Notes: generated by a model not told the origin, from the sequence alone. Shown: positions 47,789-56,061, numbered from the stretch's first letter. The stretch is 64,000 nt of DNA from Methylobacterium sp. E-065 (GCF_022829605.1 NZ_JAKSYD010000112.1:1-64000), one strand, 5' to 3'. Numbers and translations: made by a program.

Positions 47789-48451
47789 ATGCGGGGGCTC
47801 GCAGCCTGCCTCGCCGGCCTGCTGATCGCCGGGCCGGCCCTCGCTCAGGATTACGGCGGCTTCGCCCGACGTGGCAGCCCCGGCGAATTCGACTTCTACG
47901 TGCTGGCCCTGTCGTGGTCCCCGACCTACTGCGCGGGCACCGGCGAGCGCCGGGACGACGTCCAGTGCGCGCCGGGCCGCGGGCTCGGCTTCGTGGTCCA
48001 CGGGTTGTGGCCGCAATACAGCCGAGGCTACCCCGAGAACTGTTCCGCCGTGGTGCGCGCACCGACCCGGCAGGCGATCGAGGTGGCCGGGCAGGTCTAT
48101 CCGAGCGAGGGCCTTGCCCGCTACGAGTGGCGCAAGCACGGGACCTGCTCGGGCCTCGATCCGGCGGCCTATTTCGCCGCCGCCCGGGACGCGCGGCTGA
48201 CCGTGACGATCCCGGATGGCCTCAAGGGCGGTGGCCCGTCGCAGACGCTGGCGCCGATCGAGATCGCCCGCCAGTTCGTCGCCGCCAATCGCGGCCTGCG
48301 CCCCGACATGATGGCGGTCACCTGCACCCGGGGGCAGTTGCAGGAGGTGCGGATCTGCTTCGGCGAGGATCTTAAGGGGTTCACCTCCTGCCCCGAGGTC
48401 GCCCGCAGCAATTGCCGTGCGCCTGAAATCTCCCTCGACGCCGCACGCTGA
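47789..48451 (+). CDS. Ribonuclease T2 family protein
   Basis: RNase T2 enzymes are secreted endoribonucleases that cleave via 2',3'-cyclic phosphates. ATG 47789 gives 220 residues with a signal peptide (GLAACLAGLLIAGPALAQDY). Both catalytic segments are intact: CAS I in FVVHGLWPQYSRGYPENC and CAS II in ARYEWRKHGTCSGLDP, with the His residues and Glu-x-x-Lys-His. LALSWSPTYC is the family N-terminal strand. Six or more Cys suggest disulfides in the periplasm. It is coupled to the secreted unknown protein just upstream. Confidence 0.92.
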   Translation: MRGLAACLAGLLIAGPALAQDYGGFARRGSPGEFDFYVLALSWSPTYCAGTGERRDDVQCAPGRGLGFVVHGLWPQYSRGYPENCSAVVRAPTRQAIEVAGQVYPSEGLARYEWRKHGTCSGLDPAAYFAAARDARLTVTIPDGLKGGGPSQTLAPIEIARQFVAANRGLRPDMMAVTCTRGQLQEVRICFGEDLKGFTSCPEVARSNCRAPEISLDAAR

Positions 48452-48508
48452 CTTTTTTCGACCGCAGGCGCTGGACCCGGGCCGCCGGATCCGCTTCACC
48501 GCGACCTC

Positions 48509-49357
48509 ATGAATTATCGGCACGCCTTCCACGCCGGCAACCATGCCGACGTGCTCAAGCATCTCGTCCTGGCGCGGGTGCTCGATCATCTGCGCCTCAA
48601 GGACAAGCCGTTCCGGGCGCTCGACGCCTTCGCGGGGCTCGGCGTCTACGACCTCACGGCCGACGAGGCATCCCGCACCGGCGAGTGGCGGGACGGCTGG
48701 GGCCGCATGGAAGAGTCCTTTCCGCCCGCCGTCGAGGCGCTGCTCGCGCCCTATCGGGCCGCGGTGGCGGCGGTGCAGGCGCGCCACGGCGCAACCGCCT
48801 ATCCCGGCTCGCCCGCCGTGATCCGCGAGGCCCTGAGGCCCGGCGACAAGGGTGTGTTCGTCGAACTGCATCCGGCCGATGCCGCGACCCTGCGGGCGCG
48901 CTACGAGCGCGATCCGCGCACGAAGGTGATGAGCCTCGACGGCTGGACCGCCGTCAACGCCCAGATCCCGCCCCCCGAGCGGCGCGGTCTCGTGCTGATC
49001 GACCCGCCCTACGAGGTGCCCGGCGAAATCGAACGGCTCGGTTCCCACGTCGCCCGGGCGGTGGCGAAGTGGCCGACCGGCGTGTTCCTGGCGTGGTACC
49101 CGATCAAGGATGCGGCCGCCCTCGATCGCATGGTCGGCGAGCTCGATGCCGCCCTGCCCCGCCCGGCGCTCCGCCTCGACCTGCTGATCGACCGGCCGGA
49201 CGATCCGACCCGACTCACCGGCAGCGGCTTGATCGTCGTCAATCCGCCTTGGCGCCTCGCCGAAGAGGCTCTGCTGTTCCTGCCAGCGCTCGCCGAACGT
49301 CTGGCTCGACAGGACTTCGGAGGGTTTCGCTGTGATTCGATCGGCGCGCGGAGCTGA
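48509..49357 (+). CDS. rlmJ: 23S rRNA (adenine-2030-N6)-methyltransferase RlmJ
   Basis: RlmJ methylates A2030 of 23S rRNA. The 282-residue length is normal. The N-terminus MNYRHAFHAGNHADVLKHLV is diagnostic for the family; the catalytic motif IV DPPY is in GLVLIDPPYEVPGEIERL and LDAFAGLGVYDL contributes to SAM binding. TGVFLAWYPIKD and GLIVVNPPWRLAEEA are conserved further on. Single gene, not obviously in an operon. Confidence 0.93.
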   Translation: MNYRHAFHAGNHADVLKHLVLARVLDHLRLKDKPFRALDAFAGLGVYDLTADEASRTGEWRDGWGRMEESFPPAVEALLAPYRAAVAAVQARHGATAYPGSPAVIREALRPGDKGVFVELHPADAATLRARYERDPRTKVMSLDGWTAVNAQIPPPERRGLVLIDPPYEVPGEIERLGSHVARAVAKWPTGVFLAWYPIKDAAALDRMVGELDAALPRPALRLDLLIDRPDDPTRLTGSGLIVVNPPWRLAEEALLFLPALAERLARQDFGGFRCDSIGARS

Positions 49358-49580
49358 AGCCGCAGAATTCGCGCGACTTTTATGAGGTGCTGATCCGGGC
49401 CCGCAGGCTAAGGGACCTGCCGATCCCGTTTTTGTTGCGTCAAAGACACATTTGAGCGGTATCGGTCCGCCGCGATGTTAAAATGCTCAAAAAATATGCA
49501 ACTGCCGTATGTTTGATTTTGTGTCATTTGCTGGTCGATGTCAGCTTGACCGTAGACGAACCACAACGAGCGGCGACATC

Positions 49581-50858
49581 ATGCTGACCCGATCCACCCT
49601 GTCCGGCCTTGCCGCTGTCCTGCTGTCCTCGACCAGTCTCCTGGCGGCCGATCTGGCTGCGCCGGCTCCCGTGCCCGTGGCGCCCCCGGCCGAGCCATGC
49701 AAGGCGACGCTCCTCGGCCCGACCTACGGCGGCGTGATCAAGGCGAACCCGAACCCGACCTGCTTCGCCGCGGGCCCGCTGGGCGACCTCTATGTCGGCG
49801 GCGCCGTGACGGGTTACGGCTACACGCAGACCAATCCGTTCAAGTCGTTCGCGACGCCGGCGGCGCCCGATGATCGCGATCGCTCCGCGCGGTTCGACTT
49901 CTCGAACATCCAGGGCGTCATCCAGAAGCCTGAGGGCGCGTTCCAGTTCTACATCCAGGCCGGCGGCTACTCGATCCCGCAGCTCGGCTTCCCGACCCTC
50001 GGCACCTTCACGCAGACCGACCTGCTGTTCGGCCCGGTCCCGGTCGCCTTCGGCAAGATCCAGATCAACGACGAGTGGTCGATCCAGGGCGGCCGGCTGT
50101 TCACCTTGATTGGCAGCGAGTTGCTGTTCACCTACCAGAACCTGAACATCAACCGCGGCCTCCTGTTCGTGCAGGAGAACTTCATCAACCAGGGCGTTCA
50201 GGTGAACTACAGCAGCGGCCCGCTCTCGGTGTCGCTGGCCGGGACGGATGGGTTCTTCTCCAACGAGATCACGTGGTTCACCGGAAACGTCGCCTACAAG
50301 CTCGACGACTACAACACGATCGGCGTGAACGGCGGCCTCAACCTCGGCCGGACGAACTCCTTCGCCCGGAGCGCGCGCTACCAGTTCGCGACGCCCGGCT
50401 TCCAGCAGAACAGCGGCATCTTCGACATCAACTACACCTACGCGAATGGTCCGTGGATCATCTCGCCGTACTTCCAGTTCACCAACGTCGAGCGCGATCC
50501 GCGCGTGGGCATCAACGCCTCCGCGTCGACCTACGGCGGCGCCCTGCTGGCGGCCTACTCGTTCACCGACAACTTTTCTCTGGCGGGCCGCGTCGAATAC
50601 ACGGAGCAGACCGGCGTGCGGGGCGGATCGACCCCGAACCTCCTGGGCTTCGGCGCGGGCAGCAACGCCTTCTCGGTGACCGTGACGCCGACCTTCACGT
50701 TCGACCGGTACTTCTTCCGGGTCGAGTACGCGCATGTCGAACTCGGCAACATCACCCGCGGCAACCTCGCGGAGGGGAGCCTGGGCACCGGTTTCGGCCG
50801 GACCGGTAACCGCACCTCCCAGGACCGCTACATGGTCGAGACCGGCATCACCTTCTGA
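49581..50858 (+). CDS. Outer-membrane beta-barrel porin-like protein
   Basis: A 425-residue exported protein; ATG 49581 gives a signal peptide (LSGLAAVLLSSTSLLAADLA), then a Pro-rich stretch with two Cys, then alternating hydrophobic/aromatic strands such as GAFQFYIQAGGYSIPQLGFP and NYTYANGPWIISPYFQFTNV. It ends in ...YMVETGITF with the terminal Phe typical of barrel proteins recognised by BamA. It resembles the BBP2/Gcw_chp-like porin families of Methylobacterium. The 150 bases before it are AT-rich and a strong terminator follows, as expected for a highly expressed gene. Confidence 0.83.
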   Translation: MLTRSTLSGLAAVLLSSTSLLAADLAAPAPVPVAPPAEPCKATLLGPTYGGVIKANPNPTCFAAGPLGDLYVGGAVTGYGYTQTNPFKSFATPAAPDDRDRSARFDFSNIQGVIQKPEGAFQFYIQAGGYSIPQLGFPTLGTFTQTDLLFGPVPVAFGKIQINDEWSIQGGRLFTLIGSELLFTYQNLNINRGLLFVQENFINQGVQVNYSSGPLSVSLAGTDGFFSNEITWFTGNVAYKLDDYNTIGVNGGLNLGRTNSFARSARYQFATPGFQQNSGIFDINYTYANGPWIISPYFQFTNVERDPRVGINASASTYGGALLAAYSFTDNFSLAGRVEYTEQTGVRGGSTPNLLGFGAGSNAFSVTVTPTFTFDRYFFRVEYAHVELGNITRGNLAEGSLGTGFGRTGNRTSQDRYMVETGITF

Positions 50859-50895
50859 TCCGCGACCTAGACCGGCCGCTTCGGCGGCCGCAAGA

Positions 50896-50925
50896 AGCCC
50901 CCGTCCACGAGACGGGGGCTTTTTT
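50896..50925 (+). terminator. Rho-independent terminator of the porin gene
   Basis: AGCCCCCGTC-CACGA-GACGGGGGCT forms a perfect 10-base-pair stem with a 5-base loop, immediately followed by TTTTT (T-run continuing from the last stem base). It starts 38 bases after the stop codon. Textbook intrinsic terminator. Confidence 0.95.
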
Positions 50926-50971
50926 AATTTAATATGTTGTGGTTTTTCGCATGTGGCTACCAATACGCGGC

Positions 50972-51015
50972 GTATTTCATCCATATTATCGTAGATTATG
51001 AGATGTATTTCATCC
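50972..51015 (+). repeat. Pair of 11-base direct repeats in an AT-rich gap
   Basis: GTATTTCATCC occurs at 50972-50982 and 51005-51015, 33 bases apart start to start (about three helical turns), in an AT-rich stretch upstream of the 99-residue gene. Possible operator pair; no regulator is evident. Confidence 0.4.
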
Positions 51016-51142
51016 GGTATTGCATTTTTGCGCTTAGTAAAAAAACGATGTGTGGATGATCACTTGAACGCCCATGCCGATGTCATGTACTTCTCCTCGC
51101 TGTCGGGCTGCGGCCGGATCAGGAAACTTGGAGATGTTCGTG

Positions 51143-51442
51143 ATGGAGGCTTTGTCCGCCACCCTTTGGAGCTTGGCTGTGCCGGGCATGACGCCGAAGG
51201 CGCTGCGCGCGGCCGTCCGCGAAAAGCATCCCGAGGCTTCGAAGAAGGATATCGTGCGCGCGGCCTTCTATGCGCTGATCGAGGCGCGGTCTCAGGACAA
51301 CCAGACCGTAGACGCACTCCACCAGTTCGCTCTGGCCGAGCGGATACCGTCCGACGAGCCGCCCATGACGATCGGCAAGCGGCGGAAGAACAAGCAGCGC
51401 CAGGCCGTCGAATCAGCCGTCGCCGAGGCCGCCGCGGCTTGA
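51143..51442 (+). CDS. Small protein of unknown function with basic C-terminus
   Basis: ATG 51143 with TTGGAG nine bases upstream gives 99 residues; earlier in-frame ATGs lack a ribosome-binding site at the right distance. The N-terminal part, GMTPKALRAAVREKHPEASK then KDIVRAAFYALIEARSQDN, looks like a small helical DNA- or protein-binding fold. The C-terminus is Lys/Arg-rich (GKRRKNKQRQ) followed by poly-Ala. I do not recognise the family. Preceded by an AT-rich region with direct repeats and followed by dispersed element copy C. Confidence 0.6.
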   Translation: MEALSATLWSLAVPGMTPKALRAAVREKHPEASKKDIVRAAFYALIEARSQDNQTVDALHQFALAERIPSDEPPMTIGKRRKNKQRQAVESAVAEAAAA

Positions 51443-51483
51443 GCAGCCCGCACATTGAAGCGCCCGGTCTTGTGACCGAGTGC

Positions 51484-51574
51484 GAGAGCCGTGCTTGATC
51501 TCGTACGGCTCTCAGTTCCCGATGTGACGCGCTCTCCGCCGTACCGATGGCCGCGTCGTTGCAGAGCGGTCTAG
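51484..51574 (+). repeat. Dispersed two-hairpin element, copy C
   Basis: About 91 bp between convergent genes. First hairpin AGAGCCGT/ACGGCTCT is perfect; the second has CGCTCT pairing with AGAGCG. It shares GTGACGCGCTCT with copies A and B. CTAG at its right end contains the TAG stop of the minus-strand acetyltransferase gene; the left end lies about 40 bases beyond the plus-strand stop. Confidence 0.7.
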
Positions 51575-52221
51575 GTCCGCCGGAGCAGCCGCCGGCCTGG
51601 CCGATGGCCCTCCTCACCCGTGTCGCGGAAGCCGAGTTTCTCCAGAAGCCCCCAGGACGCGACGTTGGCGGGGCGGCATTCCGCCACGATGGTGCGACTC
51701 GGAAAGCGTCTCACGAGGAGGTCGATGATCGCCGAGACCGCCTCGAACGCGAAGCCGCGTCCGCGCGCGGCGCCGCCGATCCAGTAGCCGATCTCGATCA
51801 CCCCGGCGCCGCGCAGATGCGTGCCGACGACGCCGACAAGGTCACCCCCGACGGACCCCGTTGCGGAGTCTGTTCCGCGCATCCAGGCTCCCAGGAAGCG
51901 GTCCTGTCCCCGCCGCCCGCTCAGGATCAGATCCTGGGCGTCCTGCAGGGTGAAGTGCGTCGGCAGAAAATCCACCGCCGCGGTGATCGCCGGATCGTCC
52001 GTGAGCCGGCGCACGGCGTCGGCATCCTCAGGCTGCAGCGCCACGATCGACAGGCGTGAAGTGTCGATCCCGGGCAGGTCGCTGAGGGTGGCGCGGGCGG
52101 CGCGGATGGTAAACATCCCACCGAGATGGGGTGCCGGACGGTGCAGAAAAGGCACGGTCAGGCCCCCCGCGATCATCCTGAAATGGGCCACGAATACAGC
52201 GCCGCCCTTGGTAAGAGGCAT
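51571..52221 (-). CDS. GNAT-family N-acetyltransferase (RimJ/RimL type)
   Basis: An acetyl-CoA-dependent transferase. The core reads LDTxRL-like DTSRLSIVALQPEDADAVRR, then GYWIGGAARGRGFAFEAVSA (the acetyl-CoA pyrophosphate loop, variant of RxxGxG/A) and CRPANVASWGLLEKLGFRDT, as in RimJ/RimL and ribosomal-protein-like acetyltransferases. The frame from 52221 encodes 216 residues; ATG 52116 (MFTIRAAR) is a likely alternative start since the family core begins just after it. Neither has a convincing ribosome-binding site. Acceptor unknown. Its stop codon lies in dispersed element copy C. Confidence 0.82.
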   Translation of the reverse strand: MPLTKGGAVFVAHFRMIAGGLTVPFLHRPAPHLGGMFTIRAARATLSDLPGIDTSRLSIVALQPEDADAVRRLTDDPAITAAVDFLPTHFTLQDAQDLILSGRRGQDRFLGAWMRGTDSATGSVGGDLVGVVGTHLRGAGVIEIGYWIGGAARGRGFAFEAVSAIIDLLVRRFPSRTIVAECRPANVASWGLLEKLGFRDTGEEGHRPGRRLLRRT

Positions 52222-52306
52222 GCAGTCGTGCGGAACGGGAACGGTTGCTTAACCTGAATCCGTCTTCATTGGGGCATCAAGTTGCGTCAGGCAAACGGGT
52301 GCGTCG

Positions 52307-53818
52307 ATGCGGGTGCGCGGTAAGGGTCGGATGTTGCGGACGCTGTCGCGGGTCGCCCTCATCGGTATCATCGGTGGGGCGGCAGCCGCCTGTTCCTCGG
52401 ACGCATCGCGCCTGAGCAACCCGTTCTCAAATCCGTTTGATTCGGAGCCCGCTGCCACCGGCAGCCTGCCGGACGGTGGCCTCAAGTCGGTGCCTCCGGT
52501 CCGCACCGGCCGGATCCAGTCGGAGGCGCTGAGTGCCCCCGGGGCACCGCGCAGCGCCAGCGTTGCGGCGCCGATCCAGCCCCATGCCTCGGCGCCCGCG
52601 ACCCGCGTCGCGTCGACCGGTCAGGTCGGCTGGAACGCCCAGGGCGGCACCCAGATCACCGTGTCGCAGAACGACAGCTTGAACCAGATGTCGACCCGCT
52701 ACGGCGTTCCCGCCTCGGCGATCCTGTCGGCCAACGGCCTGACCAGCGCGAACCAGATCACCCCCGGCCGGCAGATCGTGATTCCGGTCTACAACGCCTC
52801 GGGCATGAACCCGGCCGCCGCTCCGATGACCGCCCGCCCGGCCCGGGCGGCGGAGGAGAAGCGCGAGGATTCCAAGCAGGTCGACGGCAAGCTGGCCGCC
52901 AAGCGCGAGGAAGCGGCCCGAGAAGCGAAGCGCGAAGAGGCCAAGCGCGAAGAGGCCAAGCGCGACGAGGCTAAGCGCGAGGAGGCCAAGGAGGCCGTCA
53001 AGGAAGCGGCCAAGCGGGCCGCCGACAAGGAGACAGAGCGCAAGGAAGCGCTGGCGCGCGATGCCGCCGCCCGTAAGGTCGCCGACACCAAGTCCCGCAA
53101 GGAGACCGTGAAGGAAGCCGCAAAGGTGGACGCGAAGGCGGACGACAAGCCGCGTCACGTCCGCCCGGGGCAGGTTGCTAAGGCCGACGAGAAGAAGCCG
53201 GACCCGAAGGCCGACGCGAAGGCCAAGGCCGAAGCGAAGGCGATGGAGGCCAAGGCTGAAGCCAAGGCCGCCGCGAAGGCCGAGGCGACCCAGAAGCTCG
53301 CCGAGGCCAAGGCCGCCAAGGAGGCCGCGCAGAAGGCCGCAGCCGCCGAGAAGGTTGAGAAGGTTGCGGCCAAGGAGGCGCCGAAGGCTGCCGCGCCCGC
53401 CGCTCCGGCGAAGCCCGAGCCCGCTGCCACCGGTTCGGTCGCCGACGCCTCCGAGAGCTTCCGCTGGCCCGCGAAGGGCCGGGTGATCTCGGGCTACGGC
53501 ACCTCCGGCAACGAGGGCATCAACATCGCCGTGCCCGAGGGGACGCCGGTCAAGGCCGCCGAGGAGGGCACCGTCGCCTATGCCGGTTCGGACGTGAAGG
53601 GCTATGGCAAGCTGGTGCTGGTGCGTCACGCCAACGGCTACGTCTCGGCCTACGCCCATAACGGCGAGCTCGACGTGAAGCCGGGCGAGAAGGTCAAGCG
53701 CGGTCAGGTGATCGCCAAGTCCGGCGCATCGGGTAACGTGACCTCGCCCCAGCTGCACTTCGAGATCCGCAAGGGCGGCGCGCCGGTCGACCCGATGTCC
53801 CAGCTCGCCAGCAACTGA
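52307..53818 (+). CDS. NlpD-like LysM/M23 lipoprotein
   Basis: A 503-residue envelope lipoprotein (lipobox GGAAAAC, Cys29). A LysM peptidoglycan-binding module is at about 116-161 (ITVSQNDSLNQMSTRYGVPA), a ~200-residue Lys/Ala/Glu-rich segment with repeated KREEAKR units forms a likely coiled coil, and an M23 domain fills the last ~120 residues. The M23 site is degenerate: GINIAVPEG replaces the Hx3D metal site, as in NlpD, so it probably activates an amidase in cell separation rather than cutting peptidoglycan. LHFEIRKGGAPVDP ends the domain. In many alphaproteobacteria it lies next to surE-pcm and yajC. Confidence 0.88.
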   Translation: MRVRGKGRMLRTLSRVALIGIIGGAAAACSSDASRLSNPFSNPFDSEPAATGSLPDGGLKSVPPVRTGRIQSEALSAPGAPRSASVAAPIQPHASAPATRVASTGQVGWNAQGGTQITVSQNDSLNQMSTRYGVPASAILSANGLTSANQITPGRQIVIPVYNASGMNPAAAPMTARPARAAEEKREDSKQVDGKLAAKREEAAREAKREEAKREEAKRDEAKREEAKEAVKEAAKRAADKETERKEALARDAAARKVADTKSRKETVKEAAKVDAKADDKPRHVRPGQVAKADEKKPDPKADAKAKAEAKAMEAKAEAKAAAKAEATQKLAEAKAAKEAAQKAAAAEKVEKVAAKEAPKAAAPAAPAKPEPAATGSVADASESFRWPAKGRVISGYGTSGNEGINIAVPEGTPVKAAEEGTVAYAGSDVKGYGKLVLVRHANGYVSAYAHNGELDVKPGEKVKRGQVIAKSGASGNVTSPQLHFEIRKGGAPVDPMSQLASN

Positions 53819-53842
53819 GCGGCCCATTCCGATCACAGCGAG

Positions 53843-53868
53843 CGGCGGCCCCGAGGGGCCGCCGTTTT
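53843..53868. terminator. Bidirectional terminator between nlpD-like and yidB-like genes
   Basis: CGGCGGCCC-CGAG-GGGCCGCCG forms a 9-base-pair stem followed by TTTT on the plus strand. It lies 25 bases after the M23 gene in a 63-base convergent gap. On the minus strand the T-run is missing. Confidence 0.8.
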
Positions 53869-53881
53869 CGTTTCCGAAGGC

Positions 53882-54235
53882 TCAGGCCTTCGGAACCTGC
53901 AGCGTCCCGTCGGGGCTGTGGTGATCCACCGCCTGCGGCAACGCCTCGGCCAAGGCTGGGAACAGCTGATCGATCGGGATGCCGAGCTTCTGTGCCATCT
54001 GGCGAACCTGCTCGTTGTCCAAGACCTTGTGCAGGTCGTCCGCGGTGATCGGCTCGTTCGGGCCGCGGCCGAGCCAGGAATTCACCTGGCTCTCGTAGCC
54101 GGAGCGGCGCAGCTGATCGAGCAGCGCGTTGAGGCCGCCTGGCAGCACCTGCTGGATGAGGCCGGGCAAGGCCTTCATCGCCATCTGGCCCAGCGAGCCG
54201 CCAAACGCGCCGCCAAGTGAGTCGAGCAAGCTCAT
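53882..54235 (-). CDS. YidB-like protein (DUF937), paralogue 1
   Basis: A 117-residue protein with the YidB/DUF937 pattern: glycine-rich helix start MSLLDSLGGAFGGSLGQMAM, then LPGGLNALLDQLRRSGYESQ and VNSWLGRGPNEPITADDLHK, ending LPQAVDHHSPDGTLQVPKA. Function of the family is not known. A second, more divergent relative lies 415 bases further on at 54650 in the same orientation, with a secreted protein gene between them on the other strand. Confidence 0.82.
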   Translation of the reverse strand: MSLLDSLGGAFGGSLGQMAMKALPGLIQQVLPGGLNALLDQLRRSGYESQVNSWLGRGPNEPITADDLHKVLDNEQVRQMAQKLGIPIDQLFPALAEALPQAVDHHSPDGTLQVPKA

Positions 54236-54387
54236 GCGGGTCCCCCGTCGATCGATCGGTCCGATATCAGTCTAGGGCAGTTTGCCGACGGGGGGAGGTC
54301 GGCGCCGCGTGAACCGCAATTTAGTCGACAGCGCCAAAGGCTTGGGCCGGAATGCCGACCCGGTTCCCGCTCCCTGGTCGCCCGGTC

Positions 54388-54648
54388 ATGAGATGCCTCG
54401 CCCCGTCCCTGCTGCTCGCGCTCTGGGCAAGCGCGGCTTTGGCGTTGCCGGCCGAGACCGCCCGGCCGACAACGCACGACCGCGCCCTCACGGACGCGGT
54501 GTTCGTCCGCCCAGTTTACGGCACCTACCGGCATTGCGGTGGCGCCTGCCTCAAGAGCGGCGAGCTGTCCTGGTTCTGCTTCCAGAAGCAGAGCTGCTAC
54601 CTGAGCTGTGCGACTGCCCCGCCCCTGATGCGATGCGCCGTCCCGTAG
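54388..54648 (+). CDS. Small secreted Cys-rich protein
   Basis: ATG 54388 gives 86 residues with a signal peptide (RCLAPSLLLALWASAALALP). The ~65-residue mature part has six Cys: YRHCGGACLKSGELSWFCF, KQSCYLSCATAPPLMRC, so it is probably disulfide-rich in the periplasm or outside. An earlier ATG (54352) would add 12 residues and spoil the signal peptide. The ribosome-binding site is weak. It sits between two minus-strand YidB-like genes. No family recognised. Confidence 0.6.
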   Translation: MRCLAPSLLLALWASAALALPAETARPTTHDRALTDAVFVRPVYGTYRHCGGACLKSGELSWFCFQKQSCYLSCATAPPLMRCAVP

Positions 54649-54649
54649 C

Positions 54650-55057
54650 TCAGCGGATCTGCGTGCTGAAATTCGGCTGCGGCTTCAGCGTACCGTTCTC
54701 ACTCTGCGCCGCCACCGCGGCCGGCAGGAACTCCGCGAGGGCGGTGGCCACCCGCCCCTCGGGGATGCTGAGGTCGTAGGCCAGACGCTTGGTGACCGCG
54801 TCGGGCAGGCAGGTTGCGACGGCGGAGGCCGAAACGCCCTGCCGTTCCTCGGGCAATGCCCCCGCCTTCAGCCAGGAATCCACTGCCCCGCCGTGGCCGG
54901 TCTCGCGCAGGCGGTCGAGGAAGGCCACGAGGCCGCCGGGATAAAATTTTGCCAGCGCCAAGGTCAGCTTGCCGCTGCCGGTATCCTCCAGGGCGCGGTC
55001 CATTGCGGCCACGACATCGCCGATCAGGTTCTTCGCACCATCCAGCAGGCCCATCAT
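54650..55057 (-). CDS. YidB-like protein (DUF937), paralogue 2
   Basis: A 135-residue relative of the protein at 53882. Shared features are the N-terminal MGLLDGAKNLIGDVVAAMDR, the segment KFYPGGLVAFLDRLRETGHG (compare LPGGLNALLDQLRRSGYESQ) followed by AVDSWLKAG, and a C-terminus ending in NGTLKPQPNF (compare DGTLQVPKA). The pair probably arose by duplication. It is divergent from the alpha/beta hydrolase gene, and its stop lies one base from that of the secreted protein gene. Confidence 0.72.
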   Translation of the reverse strand: MMGLLDGAKNLIGDVVAAMDRALEDTGSGKLTLALAKFYPGGLVAFLDRLRETGHGGAVDSWLKAGALPEERQGVSASAVATCLPDAVTKRLAYDLSIPEGRVATALAEFLPAAVAAQSENGTLKPQPNFSTQIR

Positions 55058-55179
55058 CTTCCCCCGTCACGCTTGCGTTGCGTGTCGGAAGGTCGGGCGC
55101 AAAACGCTGCCGGCAAGCGCATGCAGCGGATCCACGGCGGATCACGTAAGTTACGCTGCACGAAGCAGCGAGATTCATC

Positions 55180-56061
55180 ATGAAAACCGTGTGCGCCGGC
55201 GTGCTCGAGGTCGCCTATCGAGAAGCCGGACCGCCGGACGGACCGGCTGCCGTGCTGCTCCACGGCTTCCCCTACGATGTCCACGCCTACGACGTCGTGG
55301 CCGAGCAACTCGCCGCTGCCGGCGTGTGCTGCCTGATCCCATACCTGCGCGGCTATGGTCCGACACGCTTCCTGGATGCCGCCACGCCGCGCTCGGGCGA
55401 GCAGGCTGCGCTCGGAGCGGATCTCCTCGCCTTCCTCGATGCCCTCCACATCGACCGTGCCGTGCTCGCCGGCTACGATTGGGGCGGCCGGGCGGCCTGC
55501 GTGGTCTCGGCCCTGTGGCCGGAGCGGTCCAAGGGTCTGGTGAGCTGCGGCGTCGGCTACAACATCCAGAACATCCCCGGCTCCGGGAGGCCCGTCGCGC
55601 CGGAGGCCGAGCATCGGCTCTGGTATCAATACTACCTCCACGGCGAGCGGGGCCGCGCCGGGTTGACGGCCAACCGCGACGCCTTCTGCCGCCTGCTCTG
55701 GCAGCTCTGGTCGCCGAGCTGGGCCTTTGACGCTGAGACCTTCGCGCAGACGGCCCGGTCTTTCGACAATCCCGATTTCGTGGACGTAGTGGTCCATTCC
55801 TACCGCCACCGCTTCGGCCTCGTGCCGGGTGATCCGGCCTTCGTCGAGATCGAGGCGCGGCTGGCGGCACAGCCGGAGATCGCGGTGCCGTCGATCGTGC
55901 TGCTCGGCGCCGATGACGGTGTCGGTCCGCCGCCCGCGACCGACACCGATGCTCACCACTTCACCGGCCCCTATCGGCGTGAGATCGTCGCGGGGGTGGG
56001 CCACAACTTTCCGCAGGAGGCGTCGGACGCCTTCGCGGCGGCGGTGAAGGGGCTCCTCTGA
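55180..56061 (+). CDS. Alpha/beta hydrolase with Asp nucleophile (epoxide hydrolase-like)
   Basis: A 293-residue cytoplasmic hydrolase. The oxyanion-hole motif HGFP is at 28-31 and the nucleophile elbow is GYDWGG with Asp100, as in epoxide hydrolases and haloalkane dehalogenases rather than the Ser of esterases. A lid region rich in Trp/Tyr (RLWYQYYLHGERGRAGL, WQLWSPSWAF) and the catalytic His in AGVGHNFPQEASDAF follow. The substrate is unknown; a simple esterase is less likely because of the Asp. Confidence 0.85.
   Translation: MKTVCAGVLEVAYREAGPPDGPAAVLLHGFPYDVHAYDVVAEQLAAAGVCCLIPYLRGYGPTRFLDAATPRSGEQAALGADLLAFLDALHIDRAVLAGYDWGGRAACVVSALWPERSKGLVSCGVGYNIQNIPGSGRPVAPEAEHRLWYQYYLHGERGRAGLTANRDAFCRLLWQLWSPSWAFDAETFAQTARSFDNPDFVDVVVHSYRHRFGLVPGDPAFVEIEARLAAQPEIAVPSIVLLGADDGVGPPPATDTDAHHFTGPYRREIVAGVGHNFPQEASDAFAAAVKGLL

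Noticed and set aside
49524-50984. Long antisense frame (about 486 codons) over the porin gene
   Set aside because: Shadow of third-position GC bias; no ribosome-binding site or family similarity, and the plus-strand barrel protein is clear.
52900-53380. Tandem DNA repeats (possible minisatellite or CRISPR-like array)
   Set aside because: The periodicity is explained by codons of a Lys/Ala/Glu-rich coiled coil in the NlpD-like protein; units are irregular and no spacers exist.
54643-54720. Sequence GTCCCGTAGCTCAGCGG resembling the 5' half of a tRNA gene
   Set aside because: No T-arm (GGTTCGAATCC-like) or matching acceptor stem follows at the right distance; it overlaps the stop codons of two genes. 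Chance resemblance.
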